Shown one piece after another: positions 16,789-26,027 of a DNA stretch of 64,000 nucleotides. A model generated the notes under the pieces. That model did no database searches. It was not told the origin of the DNA and saw only the letters and a list, made by a program, of their open reading frames with translations. Each line of letters begins with the position of its first letter. Position 1 is the stretch's first letter. The position numbers and the translations under genes are program-made. The DNA is from Pseudomonas sp. CFII64 (GTDB lineage: Bacteria; Pseudomonadota; Gammaproteobacteria; Pseudomonadales; Pseudomonadaceae): assembly GCF_000416235.1 (NCBI RefSeq), contig NZ_ATLO01000049.1:310001-374000 (forward strand), in the 5' to 3' direction.

Positions 16789-18420
16789 ATGACTAGTTTG
16801 CACGCGGACGAGGCCTTCCTCGGCCATTACCAGTTGAGTCATGACCCCTTTGCAACGCGGGTGCCTGGCTTCAAGTTTTTCCCTGCCCAGCGCAAGCCTG
16901 TACTGGGTCAGCTCCATCATCTGGCCCGTTACAGCCAGTTGCTGCTGGCGGTTACCGGTCCTCAAGGCAGCGGCAAGACCTTGCTGCGTCAGGCATTGGT
17001 GGCAAGTACCAACAAGCAATCGGTGCAGAGCGTCGTGGTTTCGGCGCGTGGCGCCAGCGATGCGGCCGGGGTTTTGCGTCAGGTTGCGCAAGCGCTCAGT
17101 GTCGCTCAGGCCGAGATGCGCGCCATCCTTGCCCAGGTCGTGCAATTGGCGCTGACCGGCCAGGAAGTCTATTTGTTGGTGGACGATGCCGAACAACTGG
17201 GCGAATCCGCACTCGAAGCATTGCTGGGTCTGGCGGCGGGTACGCCGGAAGGTCGTCCGCATGTGTTCCTGTTTGGCGAAGCCTCGCTGATCGATCGTCT
17301 GGAACAGCTGTGTGCCGAGTCTGAAGTCGAGGGTGAGCGCTTTCACGTCATCGAGCTTGAGCCTTACACCGAAGACGAAACCCGGGAATACCTGGCGCAG
17401 CGGCTGGACGGTGCGGGACAAGGCATCCAGCTGTTCACGGCCGAGCAGATTACCGACATTCACGAGCATTCCAATGGTTGGCCAGGTGCTATTAACCAGG
17501 TGGCTCGAGATTCAATGATTGAAGCGATGATCGCCAGTCGTACTGCGGTCAAGCGTCCAAGTATGGGGTTCAAAATGCCGAAGAAACACGTATTGGCTCT
17601 GGGTGCGGTGGTTGTGGTGGGGGTTCTGGCAGCAGTGCTGATTCCCGGCCGCGGCAACAACACCACAGCGCCAGCCAACGCGCCTGCCAATGCCCAGGCG
17701 CAATTGCCTCTTGGGCAGGGCACGCCAACGACTCAGCAATCGAACAATGGCGCTCCGGCTATCGAATTCGCCGGTAATTCACAGCCAGTGCCGTTACCGC
17801 TGGGCGGAAACTCGCAGCCGGTCATGCGCGGTCCGCTGGCCGAAGCGGCGGGTTCCGGTGATGGCGACGATGACGGCGTGCCGGTTTCGTCTGCTGCACA
17901 GCCGCCAACGGTTACCACCACCGCGCCACCTGCTGGCGTAGCGGCGGGTGCTACACCGCGATCTTCCATCGCCCCGCCTCCGGCAGCTGCGGCTGCTGTG
18001 CCTAAGCCAGCCGCTCCGGTAGCCAAGCCAGCGGCCGTGCCAACGCCGCCGCCGGTGCAGGTCGCCACGGCCAAGCCCGCAGCCAAACCTGCAGCGCCGG
18101 CGCCCGCCGCTGCGGCTGCAAAACCGGCTGCCGGCGGCAGTTGGTATAGCGGCCAGGCTCCAGGCCATTACGTCGTGCAGATTCTGGGTACCAGCTCCGA
18201 AGCCACCGCTCAGGCTTTCGTGGCCGAGCAAGGTGGCGAGTACCGCTACTTCAAGAAAACCCTGCAGGGCAAGCCGCTGTATGTGATCACTTACGGTAAC
18301 TTTTCTGACCGTGCTGCCGCCCTGGCAGCCATCAAGGTATTGCCAGCCAAGGTTCAGGCTGGTAAACCTTGGCCTCGTACTGTCGCCAGCATCCAACAGG
18401 AGCTCGGCGCAACTCGCTGA
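16789..18420 (+). CDS. AAA ATPase/SPOR-domain protein (DamX-like)
   Basis: Inner-membrane protein of 543 residues combining an ExeA-like AAA domain (Walker A TGPQGSGKT, about 56-64; LLVDDAEQLG as Walker B) with one span (HVLALGAVVVVGVLAAVLIP, about 266-285), a long Ala/Pro/Lys-rich periplasmic linker, and a C-terminal SPOR domain (GHYVVQILGTSSEATAQAF; YVITYGNFSDRAAALAAIK) that binds septal glycan strands. It sits exactly where damX follows aroB in enteric bacteria. The Ala/Pro linker is low complexity, so its length may vary between strains. ATG at 16789 preferred over upstream in-frame starts inside aroB. Confidence 0.88.
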   Translation: MTSLHADEAFLGHYQLSHDPFATRVPGFKFFPAQRKPVLGQLHHLARYSQLLLAVTGPQGSGKTLLRQALVASTNKQSVQSVVVSARGASDAAGVLRQVAQALSVAQAEMRAILAQVVQLALTGQEVYLLVDDAEQLGESALEALLGLAAGTPEGRPHVFLFGEASLIDRLEQLCAESEVEGERFHVIELEPYTEDETREYLAQRLDGAGQGIQLFTAEQITDIHEHSNGWPGAINQVARDSMIEAMIASRTAVKRPSMGFKMPKKHVLALGAVVVVGVLAAVLIPGRGNNTTAPANAPANAQAQLPLGQGTPTTQQSNNGAPAIEFAGNSQPVPLPLGGNSQPVMRGPLAEAAGSGDGDDDGVPVSSAAQPPTVTTTAPPAGVAAGATPRSSIAPPPAAAAAVPKPAAPVAKPAAVPTPPPVQVATAKPAAKPAAPAPAAAAAKPAAGGSWYSGQAPGHYVVQILGTSSEATAQAFVAEQGGEYRYFKKTLQGKPLYVITYGNFSDRAAALAAIKVLPAKVQAGKPWPRTVASIQQELGATR

Positions 18421-18776
18421 AGTCGCAGCGGCTTTATCCAGGCCGCTCACCCAGCAACCCTGTTTTAACGCTTGAGCGTGCTGCCAGTTGGCAGCGCGCC
18501 TTGTGCTGTCTGCGTTGCAGGCGCATCGTGTTTTCAGGGAGCCTCGGTCAATCTCGCAAAAAAGATTTTGACTAGCACACCATCTCGCTATAAACCTTCA
18601 TAAATGCGACACGAATTTACGACTGTTCGTCGTTAAATTTGTGACGCCTTCGGTCGGTGTGTACAATGACCTCCCTTTTGCCCCCGCTAAGCTGACGTAC
18701 GTTCAGCGCGAGAGGTAACTGGTTGAATTGAAAAGAAATTTGCCTCGAATAGAGGCAGCCTGGTGAGAAAGCGTCT
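18421..18776 (+). other. 356-base gltB leader/promoter region
   Basis: No credible gene is visible here. The region holds the gltB promoter described separately and about 110 bases of untranslated leader. A second, weaker promoter-like pair (TTGACT and TATAAA, 15 apart, about 18568-18594) lies upstream. The leader includes the near-palindrome ACGTACGT at 18696-18703. I recognised no riboswitch class. Confidence 0.5.
18639..18667 (+). promoter_or_regulatory. Predicted sigma-70 promoter of gltB
   Basis: TTGTGA at 18639-18644 and TACAAT at 18662-18667 are separated by exactly 17 bases. This is the best -35/-10 match in the gap upstream of gltB and would give a leader of roughly 100 bases. Confidence 0.6.
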
Positions 18777-21700
18777 ATGAAAGCAGGTCTGTACCATCCA
18801 GATGAATTCAAGGATAACTGTGGTTTTGGCCTGATCGCCCATATGCAAGGCGAGCCCAGTCATCACCTGTTGCAGACGGCCATCCAGGCCCTGACCTGCA
18901 TGACCCACCGTGGTGGGATCAACGCTGACGGCAAGACCGGCGACGGCTGCGGGCTGTTGATTCAGAAGCCAGATGCATTCCTGCGCGCCATTGCCAAAGA
19001 GCACTTTGGTAACGAGCTGCCGGGGCAATATTGCGTGGGTATGGTGTTCCTCAATCAGGACGACGCCAAGGCTGAAGCGGCCCGCGAGAACATGAATCGC
19101 GAAATCCTGGCTGCCGGCCTGACGTTGATCGGCTGGCGTCAGGTGCCTATCGACACCAGCGTGCTGGGTCGTCTGGCGCTGGAGCGGTTGCCGAAAATCG
19201 AGCAGGTGTTCATCGGTGGTGAAGGCCTGAGCGATCAGGAAATGGCCATCAAGCTGTTCAGCGCCCGTCGCCGTTCGTCGGTGGCCAACGCTGAAGATAC
19301 CGATCACTACATCTGCAGCTTTTCCCACAAGACCATCATCTATAAAGGTCTGATGATGCCGCGCGACCTGACGGCATTTTTCCCGGACCTGAGCGACGAG
19401 CGCCTGCAAACCGCGATCTGCGTGTTTCACCAGCGTTTCTCGACCAATACCCTGCCGAAATGGCCGTTGGCGCAGCCGTTCCGCTTCCTCGCCCACAACG
19501 GCGAGATCAACACGATTACCGGCAACCGCAACTGGGCTCAGGCCCGGCGCACCAAGTTCGCCAACGAACTGATGCCGGACCTCGACGAATTGGGCCCGCT
19601 GGTCAACCGCGTCGGCTCCGACTCGTCGAGCATGGACAACATGCTCGAACTGATGGTCACCGGCGGCATCGACCTGTTCCGTGGCGTGCGCATGATCATT
19701 CCGCCTGCGTGGCAGAACGTTGAAACCATGGACCCCGATCTACGGGCGTTCTATGAGTACAACTCCATGCACATGGAACCGTGGGACGGCCCGGCTGGCG
19801 TCGTGATGACCGAAGGTCGCCACGCGGTCTGCCTGCTCGACCGTAACGGTCTGCGCCCGGCGCGCTGGGTCACCACCAAGAATGGCTACATCACCCTGGC
19901 GTCGGAAATCGGCGTGTGGGACTACAAGCCCGAAGACGTCATCGCCAAGGGCCGTGTCGGTCCGGGCCAGATCTTTGCCGTGGACACCGAAACCGGCCAG
20001 ATCCTCGACACCGACGCCATCGACAACCGCTTGAAGTCGCGTCATCCGTACAAACAGTGGCTGCGCAAGAATGCTTTGCGTATCCAGGCGACCATCGAAG
20101 ACAACGACCACGGTTCGGCTTTCTATAATGCCGATCAGCTCAAGCAGTACATGAAGATGTACCAGGTCACCTTCGAAGAGCGCGACCAGGTATTGCGTCC
20201 GCTGGGCGAACAAGGCCAGGAAGCGGTCGGCTCCATGGGCGATGACACGCCAATGGCCGTGCTGTCGCATCGTGTGCGTTCGCCTTACGACTATTTCCGC
20301 CAGCAGTTCGCGCAGGTCACCAACCCGCCGATCGACCCGCTGCGTGAAGCCATCGTCATGTCGCTGGAAATCTGCCTCGGTGCCGAACGCAACATTTTCC
20401 AGGAATCGCCAGAGCACGCTTCCCGCGTGATCCTCAGCTCGCCGGTCATTTCCCCGGCCAAGTGGCGTTCGCTGATGACCCTGGAGCGTCCGGGTTTCGA
20501 GCGGCAGATCATCGACCTCAACTACGACGAGCACATCGGCCTGGAAGCAGCGGTGCGCAACATCGCCGATCAGGCTGAAGAAGCCGTGCGCGCCGGTCGG
20601 ACCCAGATCGTCCTGACCGACCGTCATATCGCGCCGGGCAAACTGCCGGCTCACGCTTCGCTGGCTGTAGGCGCTGTGCACCACCGCCTGACTGAAAAAG
20701 GCCTGCGCTGCGACAGCAACATCCTGGTTGAAACCGCAACGGCCCGCGATCCGCACCATTTCGCGGTGTTGATCGGTTTCGGCGCCTCGGCGGTCTATCC
20801 GTTCCTGGCCTACGAAGTGCTGGGCGACCTGATCCGTACCGGTGAAGTGCTGGGCGACCTCTACGAGGTGTTCAAGAACTACCGCAAAGGCATCACCAAA
20901 GGTCTGCTCAAGATCCTGTCGAAGATGGGTATTTCGACCATCACCTCGTACCGTGGCGCGCAGCTGTTCGAAGCCATCGGCCTGTCCGAAGCGGTCTGCG
21001 ACCTGAGTTTCCGTGGCGTACCGAGCCGCATCAAGGGCGCGCGTTTCGTCGATCTGGAAGCCGAGCAGAAAGCCCTGGCCGCCGAAGCCTGGAGCCCGCG
21101 CAAGCCGATCCAGCAAGGTGGTCTGCTCAAGTTCGTGTTCGGCGGTGAATACCACGCCTACAATCCGGACGTGGTCAGCACCCTGCAAGCTGCCGTGCAA
21201 CAAGGCGACTACAGCAAGTTCAAGGAATACACCGCGCTGGTGGATAACCGTCCGGTTTCGATGATCCGTGACCTGTTTCAGGTCAGGACCCTCGAAACGC
21301 CGTTGTCCATCGACGACATCGAGCCGCTGAGCGAAATCCTCAAGCGCTTCGACTCGGCCGGTATTTCCCTGGGCGCGCTGTCGCCGGAAGCTCACGAAGC
21401 ACTGGCTGAAGCCATGAACCGCCTGGGCGCGCGCTCGAACTCCGGTGAAGGCGGCGAAGATCCAGCCCGTTACGGCACGATTCGCAGTTCCAAGATCAAA
21501 CAGATCGCCACCGGTCGCTTTGGCGTTACGCCTGAGTATCTGGTCAACGCCGATGTGTTGCAGATCAAGGTTGCCCAAGGCGCCAAGCCGGGTGAAGGCG
21601 GGCAACTGCCGGGCGGGAAAGTGAACGGCCTGATCGCCAAGCTGCGTTATGCAGTGCCGGGCGTGACGCTGATTTCGCCACCGCCGCACCACGACATCTA

Positions 21701-23225
21701 TTCCATCGAAGACTTGTCGCAGCTGATTTTCGACCTCAAGCAGGTCAACCCGGCTGCGCTGGTTTCGGTCAAGCTGGTGGCCGAAGCGGGCGTCGGTACG
21801 ATTGCCGCGGGCGTCGCCAAGGCGTATGCCGACCTGATCACCATTTCCGGTTATGACGGCGGCACCGGCGCATCGCCACTGTCGTCGATCAAATACGCCG
21901 GCGCTCCTTGGGAACTCGGCCTGGCCGAAACTCACCAGACCCTGCGCGGCAACGACTTGCGCGGCAAGGTTCGGGTCCAGACTGACGGCGGTCTGAAAAC
22001 CGGCCTCGACGTAATCAAGGCGGCCATTCTCGGCGCTGAAAGCTTCGGCTTCGGTACCGCGCCGATGATCGCCCTGGGCTGCAAATACCTGCGTATCTGC
22101 CACCTGAACAACTGCGCCACCGGTGTTGCGACCCAGAACGAAAAGCTGCGCAAGGATCACTACATCGGCACCGTCGACATGGTGATCAACTTCTTCACCT
22201 ACGTGGCCGAAGAAACCCGCGAGTGGCTGGCCAAACTGGGCGTGCGTTCCCTGGAAGAGCTGATCGGACGTACCGATCTGCTCGACATCCTGCCGGGCGA
22301 AACCGCCAAGCAGCAGCACCTGGACCTGACGCCGCTGTTGGGCAGCGATCACATTCCGGCTGACAAACCGCAGTTCAGCCTGGTGGACCGCAATCCGCCG
22401 TTCGACAAAGGCCTGATGGCCGAACGCATGGTTGAGCTGGCCAAACCGGCCATCGTCAGCATGAGCGGCGGCGAGTACGCCATGGATATCTGCAACTGCG
22501 ACCGGTCCATCGGCGCGCGGATTTCCGGCGAAATCGCCAAGCTGCACGGCAACCAGGGCATGAACAAGGCACCGATCACGTTCCGCTTCAAAGGCACGGC
22601 CGGGCAGAGCTTCGGCGTGTGGAACGCGGGCGGCCTGAACATGTATCTGGAAGGCGACGCCAACGACTACGTCGGCAAAGGCATGACCGCTGGCAAACTG
22701 GTCATCGTTCCGCCCAAAGGCAGCCCGTTCAAGACTCAGGACAGCGCCATCATCGGCAATACCTGTCTCTACGGCGCCACCGGCGGCAAGCTGTTCGCGG
22801 CCGGTACGGCGGGTGAGCGTTTCGCAGTGCGCAACTCCGGTGCCCATACCATCGTCGAAGGCACCGGCGACCACTGCTGCGAATACATGACCGGCGGTTT
22901 CGTCTGCGTGCTGGGCAAGACCGGCTACAACTTCGGCTCCGGGATGACCGGTGGTTTCGCCTACGTGCTGGACCTGGACAACACCTTCGTTGACCGGGTC
23001 AACCACGAACTGGTGGAAATCCAGCGCATCAGCGGCGAGTCGATGGAAGCCTATCGCAGCCATCTGGAGCGTGTTCTGGCCGAGTATGTCGAGGAAACCG
23101 ACAGCGAGTGGGGCCGTAACGTCTGGGAAAACCTTGACGATTACCTGCGCCGCTTCTGGATGGTCAAGCCCAAGGCTGCGACGCTCAAATCGTTGCTCTC
23201 CAGCACCCGCGCCAATCCACAGTAA
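18777..23225 (+). CDS. gltB: Glutamate synthase (NADPH) large subunit
   Basis: Makes two glutamates from glutamine and 2-oxoglutarate, with electrons from GltD. The 1482-residue product has the expected length. It begins with a short propeptide, so that Cys15 in DNCGFGLIAHM becomes the N-terminal nucleophile of the class II glutaminase domain. A central domain, the FMN-binding synthase domain (GEGGEDPARYGTIRSSKIKQ; ISGYDGGTGASPLSSIKYAG), the 3Fe-4S cysteines (CKYLRICHLNNCATGVATQ) and the C-terminal beta-helix domain follow. It is followed by gltD after a short repeat-containing gap. Confidence 0.97.
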   Translation: MKAGLYHPDEFKDNCGFGLIAHMQGEPSHHLLQTAIQALTCMTHRGGINADGKTGDGCGLLIQKPDAFLRAIAKEHFGNELPGQYCVGMVFLNQDDAKAEAARENMNREILAAGLTLIGWRQVPIDTSVLGRLALERLPKIEQVFIGGEGLSDQEMAIKLFSARRRSSVANAEDTDHYICSFSHKTIIYKGLMMPRDLTAFFPDLSDERLQTAICVFHQRFSTNTLPKWPLAQPFRFLAHNGEINTITGNRNWAQARRTKFANELMPDLDELGPLVNRVGSDSSSMDNMLELMVTGGIDLFRGVRMIIPPAWQNVETMDPDLRAFYEYNSMHMEPWDGPAGVVMTEGRHAVCLLDRNGLRPARWVTTKNGYITLASEIGVWDYKPEDVIAKGRVGPGQIFAVDTETGQILDTDAIDNRLKSRHPYKQWLRKNALRIQATIEDNDHGSAFYNADQLKQYMKMYQVTFEERDQVLRPLGEQGQEAVGSMGDDTPMAVLSHRVRSPYDYFRQQFAQVTNPPIDPLREAIVMSLEICLGAERNIFQESPEHASRVILSSPVISPAKWRSLMTLERPGFERQIIDLNYDEHIGLEAAVRNIADQAEEAVRAGRTQIVLTDRHIAPGKLPAHASLAVGAVHHRLTEKGLRCDSNILVETATARDPHHFAVLIGFGASAVYPFLAYEVLGDLIRTGEVLGDLYEVFKNYRKGITKGLLKILSKMGISTITSYRGAQLFEAIGLSEAVCDLSFRGVPSRIKGARFVDLEAEQKALAAEAWSPRKPIQQGGLLKFVFGGEYHAYNPDVVSTLQAAVQQGDYSKFKEYTALVDNRPVSMIRDLFQVRTLETPLSIDDIEPLSEILKRFDSAGISLGALSPEAHEALAEAMNRLGARSNSGEGGEDPARYGTIRSSKIKQIATGRFGVTPEYLVNADVLQIKVAQGAKPGEGGQLPGGKVNGLIAKLRYAVPGVTLISPPPHHDIYSIEDLSQLIFDLKQVNPAALVSVKLVAEAGVGTIAAGVAKAYADLITISGYDGGTGASPLSSIKYAGAPWELGLAETHQTLRGNDLRGKVRVQTDGGLKTGLDVIKAAILGAESFGFGTAPMIALGCKYLRICHLNNCATGVATQNEKLRKDHYIGTVDMVINFFTYVAEETREWLAKLGVRSLEELIGRTDLLDILPGETAKQQHLDLTPLLGSDHIPADKPQFSLVDRNPPFDKGLMAERMVELAKPAIVSMSGGEYAMDICNCDRSIGARISGEIAKLHGNQGMNKAPITFRFKGTAGQSFGVWNAGGLNMYLEGDANDYVGKGMTAGKLVIVPPKGSPFKTQDSAIIGNTCLYGATGGKLFAAGTAGERFAVRNSGAHTIVEGTGDHCCEYMTGGFVCVLGKTGYNFGSGMTGGFAYVLDLDNTFVDRVNHELVEIQRISGESMEAYRSHLERVLAEYVEETDSEWGRNVWENLDDYLRRFWMVKPKAATLKSLLSSTRANPQ

Positions 23226-23231
23226 CTGCAG

Positions 23232-23333
23232 CCACAAGCGGCAAGCCTGAAGCTACACGCTTGCCGCTCTGTGGGTTGAACAGAATTTGATTTCTTGCAG
23301 CTTGAAGCGTGTCGCTTGAAGCTGCCGAAGAGG
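23232..23333. repeat. Repetitive stem-loop spacer between gltB and gltD
   Basis: AGCGGCAAG at 23237-23245 and CTTGCCGCT at 23260-23268 are a perfect 9-base inverted repeat. Downstream, GCAGCTTGAAGCG and TCGCTTGAAGCTGC form a second repeated unit based on AGCTTGAAGC. This AGCTTGAAGC-rich spacer resembles a dispersed intergenic repeat type of fluorescent pseudomonads, separate from the REP families elsewhere in the window. Only one copy cluster is seen here, so its dispersed nature is inference. Confidence 0.6.
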
Positions 23334-23339
23334 CACAAA

Positions 23340-24758
23340 ATGGCTGAACGTCTCAGTAACGACTTTCAATTCCTCGATGTCGGGCGCAAAGATCCGAAGA
23401 AGAAACTGCTGCGCCAGCGCAAGAAAGAGTTCGTGGAAATCTACGAACCTTTCAAGCCTCAGCAGTCGGCCGATCAGGCCCACCGCTGCCTGGGTTGCGG
23501 TAACCCGTACTGCGAGTGGAAGTGCCCGGTACACAACTTCATTCCCAACTGGCTCAAGCTGGTTGCCGAAGGCAACATCCTCGCGGCCGCCGAGCTGTCG
23601 CACCAGACCAATACCTTGCCGGAAGTTTGCGGTCGGGTGTGTCCGCAGGATCGTCTGTGCGAAGGTGCCTGCACCCTGAACGACGGTTTCGGCGCGGTAA
23701 CCATCGGTTCGGTGGAGAAGTACATCACCGACACCGCGTTCGCCATGGGCTGGCGTCCAGACATGTCCAAGGTCGTGCGCAACGGCAAGCGCGTCGCCAT
23801 CATCGGTGCCGGTCCTGCGGGCCTGGGCTGCGCCGACGTGCTGGTGCGTGGCGGCGTGACGCCGGTGGTTTTCGACAAGAATCCGGAAATCGGTGGTCTG
23901 CTGACTTTCGGTATTCCGGAGTTCAAGCTGGAAAAAACCGTGCTGAGCCATCGTCGTGAAGTGTTCACCGGCATGGGTATCGAGTTCCGCCTCAATACCG
24001 AAGTCGGCAAGGACGTCACTGTCGATCAACTGCTTGAAGAATACGATGCGGTGTTCATGGGCATGGGCACCTACACCTACATGAAAGGCGGTTTTGCCGG
24101 TGAAGACCTGCCGGGTGTGCACGACGCACTCGACTTCCTCATCGCCAACGTCAATCGCAATCTGGGCTTCGAAAAGTCGCCGGAAGATTTCGTCGACATG
24201 AAGGGCAAGAAGATTGTCGTGCTCGGCGGTGGTGACACGGCCATGGACTGCAATCGGACGTCGATCCGCCAGGGCGCCAAGTCGGTGACCTGCGCGTATC
24301 GTCGCGACGAAGCCAACATGCCTGGCTCGCGCAAGGAAGTGAAGAACGCCAAGGAAGAGGGCGTGAAGTTCCTCTACAACCGCCAGCCAATCGCTATCGT
24401 TGGCGAAGATCGGGTCGAAGGCGTGAAAGTCGTCGAGACGCGTCTTGGCGAGCCTGATGCACGCGGCCGTCGCAGCCCTGAGCCGATTCCGGGCTCCGAA
24501 GAGATCATCCCGGCTGACGCCGTGGTCATCGCTTTCGGCTTCCGTCCAAGCCCGGCGCCGTGGTTCGAGCAGTTCAGCATCCAGACCGACAGCCAGGGCC
24601 GCGTCATCGCCCCGGAACAGGCGCAGTTCAAGCACCAGACCAGCAACCCGAAAATCTTCGCCGGTGGCGACATGGTGCGCGGCTCTGACCTGGTGGTGAC
24701 CGCAATCTTCGAAGGCCGCAATGCGGCGGAAGGGATTCTGGATTATCTGGGCGTGTAA
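23340..24758 (+). CDS. gltD: Glutamate synthase (NADPH) small subunit
   Basis: FAD and iron-sulfur subunit that takes electrons from NADPH and passes them to GltB. It has 472 residues. The N-terminal cysteines of two 4Fe-4S clusters are visible (CLGCGNPYCEWKCPVHN and CGRVCPQDRLCEGAC). FAD binding is at VAIIGAGPAGLGCADVLV and NADPH binding at IVVLGGGDTAMDCNR. The C-terminus contains FAGGDMVRGSDLVVTAIFEG. The ATG at 23340 gives the family N-terminus AERLSNDFQFLDVGRKDP. A terminator follows at 24815. Confidence 0.96.
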   Translation: MAERLSNDFQFLDVGRKDPKKKLLRQRKKEFVEIYEPFKPQQSADQAHRCLGCGNPYCEWKCPVHNFIPNWLKLVAEGNILAAAELSHQTNTLPEVCGRVCPQDRLCEGACTLNDGFGAVTIGSVEKYITDTAFAMGWRPDMSKVVRNGKRVAIIGAGPAGLGCADVLVRGGVTPVVFDKNPEIGGLLTFGIPEFKLEKTVLSHRREVFTGMGIEFRLNTEVGKDVTVDQLLEEYDAVFMGMGTYTYMKGGFAGEDLPGVHDALDFLIANVNRNLGFEKSPEDFVDMKGKKIVVLGGGDTAMDCNRTSIRQGAKSVTCAYRRDEANMPGSRKEVKNAKEEGVKFLYNRQPIAIVGEDRVEGVKVVETRLGEPDARGRRSPEPIPGSEEIIPADAVVIAFGFRPSPAPWFEQFSIQTDSQGRVIAPEQAQFKHQTSNPKIFAGGDMVRGSDLVVTAIFEGRNAAEGILDYLGV

Positions 24759-24814
24759 CGGCTCCAACGGGTGAAGTGTTTGTTGTTCTTATGCGACAAA
24801 TCGCCACGATAGAT

Positions 24815-24842
24815 AAAAGGCACGGCTCTTGCCGTGCCTTTT
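24815..24842 (+). terminator. Rho-independent terminator after gltD
   Basis: AAAAGGCACGG and CCGTGCCTTTT form a perfect 11-pair stem around CTCTTG. It separates the gltBD unit from hemE, whose start is 48 bases downstream. Confidence 0.88.
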
Positions 24843-24889
24843 GCGTCCGTGTCTGAGAAAATGCCCGCACTTTTTTTGCGGATGCCGAC

Positions 24890-25954
24890 ATGACTGCCTT
24901 GAAGAACGACCGTTTCCTTCGTGCCCTGCTCAAGCAGCCCGTGGACGTGACGCCTGTCTGGATGATGCGCCAGGCCGGCCGCTACTTGCCTGAGTACCGC
25001 GCCAGCCGGGCCAAGGCCGGCGATTTCATGAGCCTGTGCATGAACCCGGAGTTCGCCTGCGAAGTCACGCTGCAGCCGCTGGACCGCTATCCGCTGGATG
25101 CCGCGATTCTGTTTTCCGACATCCTGACCATCCCTGATGCCATGGGGCTGGGCCTGTATTTCGAGACCGGCGAAGGTCCGCGCTTCAAGAAAACCGTCAA
25201 CACCCTGGCTGAAATCGAAGCCTTGCCGATCCCGGATCCGCAAAAAGACCTCGGCTATGTGATGGATGCCGTCAGCACCATCCGCCGCGAGCTTAACGGC
25301 CGTGTACCTTTGATCGGTTTCTCCGGCAGCCCGTGGACACTGGCCACCTATATGGTTGAAGGCGGCTCGTCGAAAGACCATCGCAAGTCCAAAGCCATGC
25401 TCTACGAAAATCCCCAGGCCATGCACCTGTTGCTGGACAAGCTGGCGCAGTCGGTGACGTCGTACCTCAACGGCCAGATTCTGGCTGGCGCGCAGGCTGT
25501 GCAGATTTTCGACAGTTGGGGCGGCAGTCTTTCCGATGCGGCGTATCAGGAATTCTCGCTGGCCTACATGCAGAAAATCGTCAACGGCCTGATTCGCGAG
25601 AATGACGGGCGCAAAGTGCCGGTGATCCTGTTCACCAAAGGTGGCGGTCAGTGGCTGGAAAGCATGGCTGACACGGGTGCCGACGCTTTGGGACTGGACT
25701 GGACCACCCACATCGGCGACGCCCGCCGTCGCGTGGGTGGCAAAGTCGCGCTGCAAGGCAACATGGACCCGTCCGTGCTGTACGCCAGCCCGCAGGCGAT
25801 TCGTGCCGAAGTGTCACGTATCCTCGAAAGCTACGGCAGCGGCAACGGTCACGTGTTCAATCTGGGCCACGGCATCACCCCGGAAGTCGACCCGGCCCGT
25901 GCAGGTGCGTTCATTGAAGCAGTGCATGAGCTTTCGGCGCAGTATCACGGCTGA
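24890..25954 (+). CDS. hemE: Uroporphyrinogen decarboxylase
   Basis: Removes four acetate carboxyls from uroporphyrinogen III to give coproporphyrinogen III in haem synthesis. The 354-residue product has the N-terminal signature VWMMRQAGRYLPEYRASR (substrate-binding arginines), the conserved aspartate in FSDILTIPDAMG, GFSGSPWTLATYMVEG, and NLGHGITPEVDPA near the end. It has its own transcription unit, bounded by the terminator upstream and the palindrome at 25979 downstream. Confidence 0.97.
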   Translation: MTALKNDRFLRALLKQPVDVTPVWMMRQAGRYLPEYRASRAKAGDFMSLCMNPEFACEVTLQPLDRYPLDAAILFSDILTIPDAMGLGLYFETGEGPRFKKTVNTLAEIEALPIPDPQKDLGYVMDAVSTIRRELNGRVPLIGFSGSPWTLATYMVEGGSSKDHRKSKAMLYENPQAMHLLLDKLAQSVTSYLNGQILAGAQAVQIFDSWGGSLSDAAYQEFSLAYMQKIVNGLIRENDGRKVPVILFTKGGGQWLESMADTGADALGLDWTTHIGDARRRVGGKVALQGNMDPSVLYASPQAIRAEVSRILESYGSGNGHVFNLGHGITPEVDPARAGAFIEAVHELSAQYHG

Positions 25955-25978
25955 TTGCAGTAACTGATAACGAAACCG

Positions 25979-26004
25979 GTAGGAGGGGACTTGTCCCCTC
26001 CTAC
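25979..26004. repeat. Perfect 26-base palindrome between hemE and the MFS gene (REP-like)
   Basis: GTAGGAGGGGAC-TT-GTCCCCTCCTAC is a perfect 12-pair stem with a two-base loop, in a convergent gap. The unit AGGAGGGGACTTGTCCCC recurs at about 42.3, 42.4 and 45.6 kb, so it belongs to a dispersed family and is not a one-off terminator. It may still end both transcripts. Confidence 0.85.
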
Positions 26005-26027
26005 ACAGTCTGTACGGGTTCGTTTCG

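Noticed and set aside
18577..18660. HrpL/ExsA-type or riboswitch elements in the gltB leader
   Set aside because: No match by eye to those consensus sequences; only an ordinary sigma-70 pair is supported.
19740..23237. Open frame of 1165 codons on the minus strand opposite gltB
   Set aside because: It is the shadow of a highly expressed GC-rich gene: it mirrors gltB codon positions, has no ribosome site and contains no recognisable domain.
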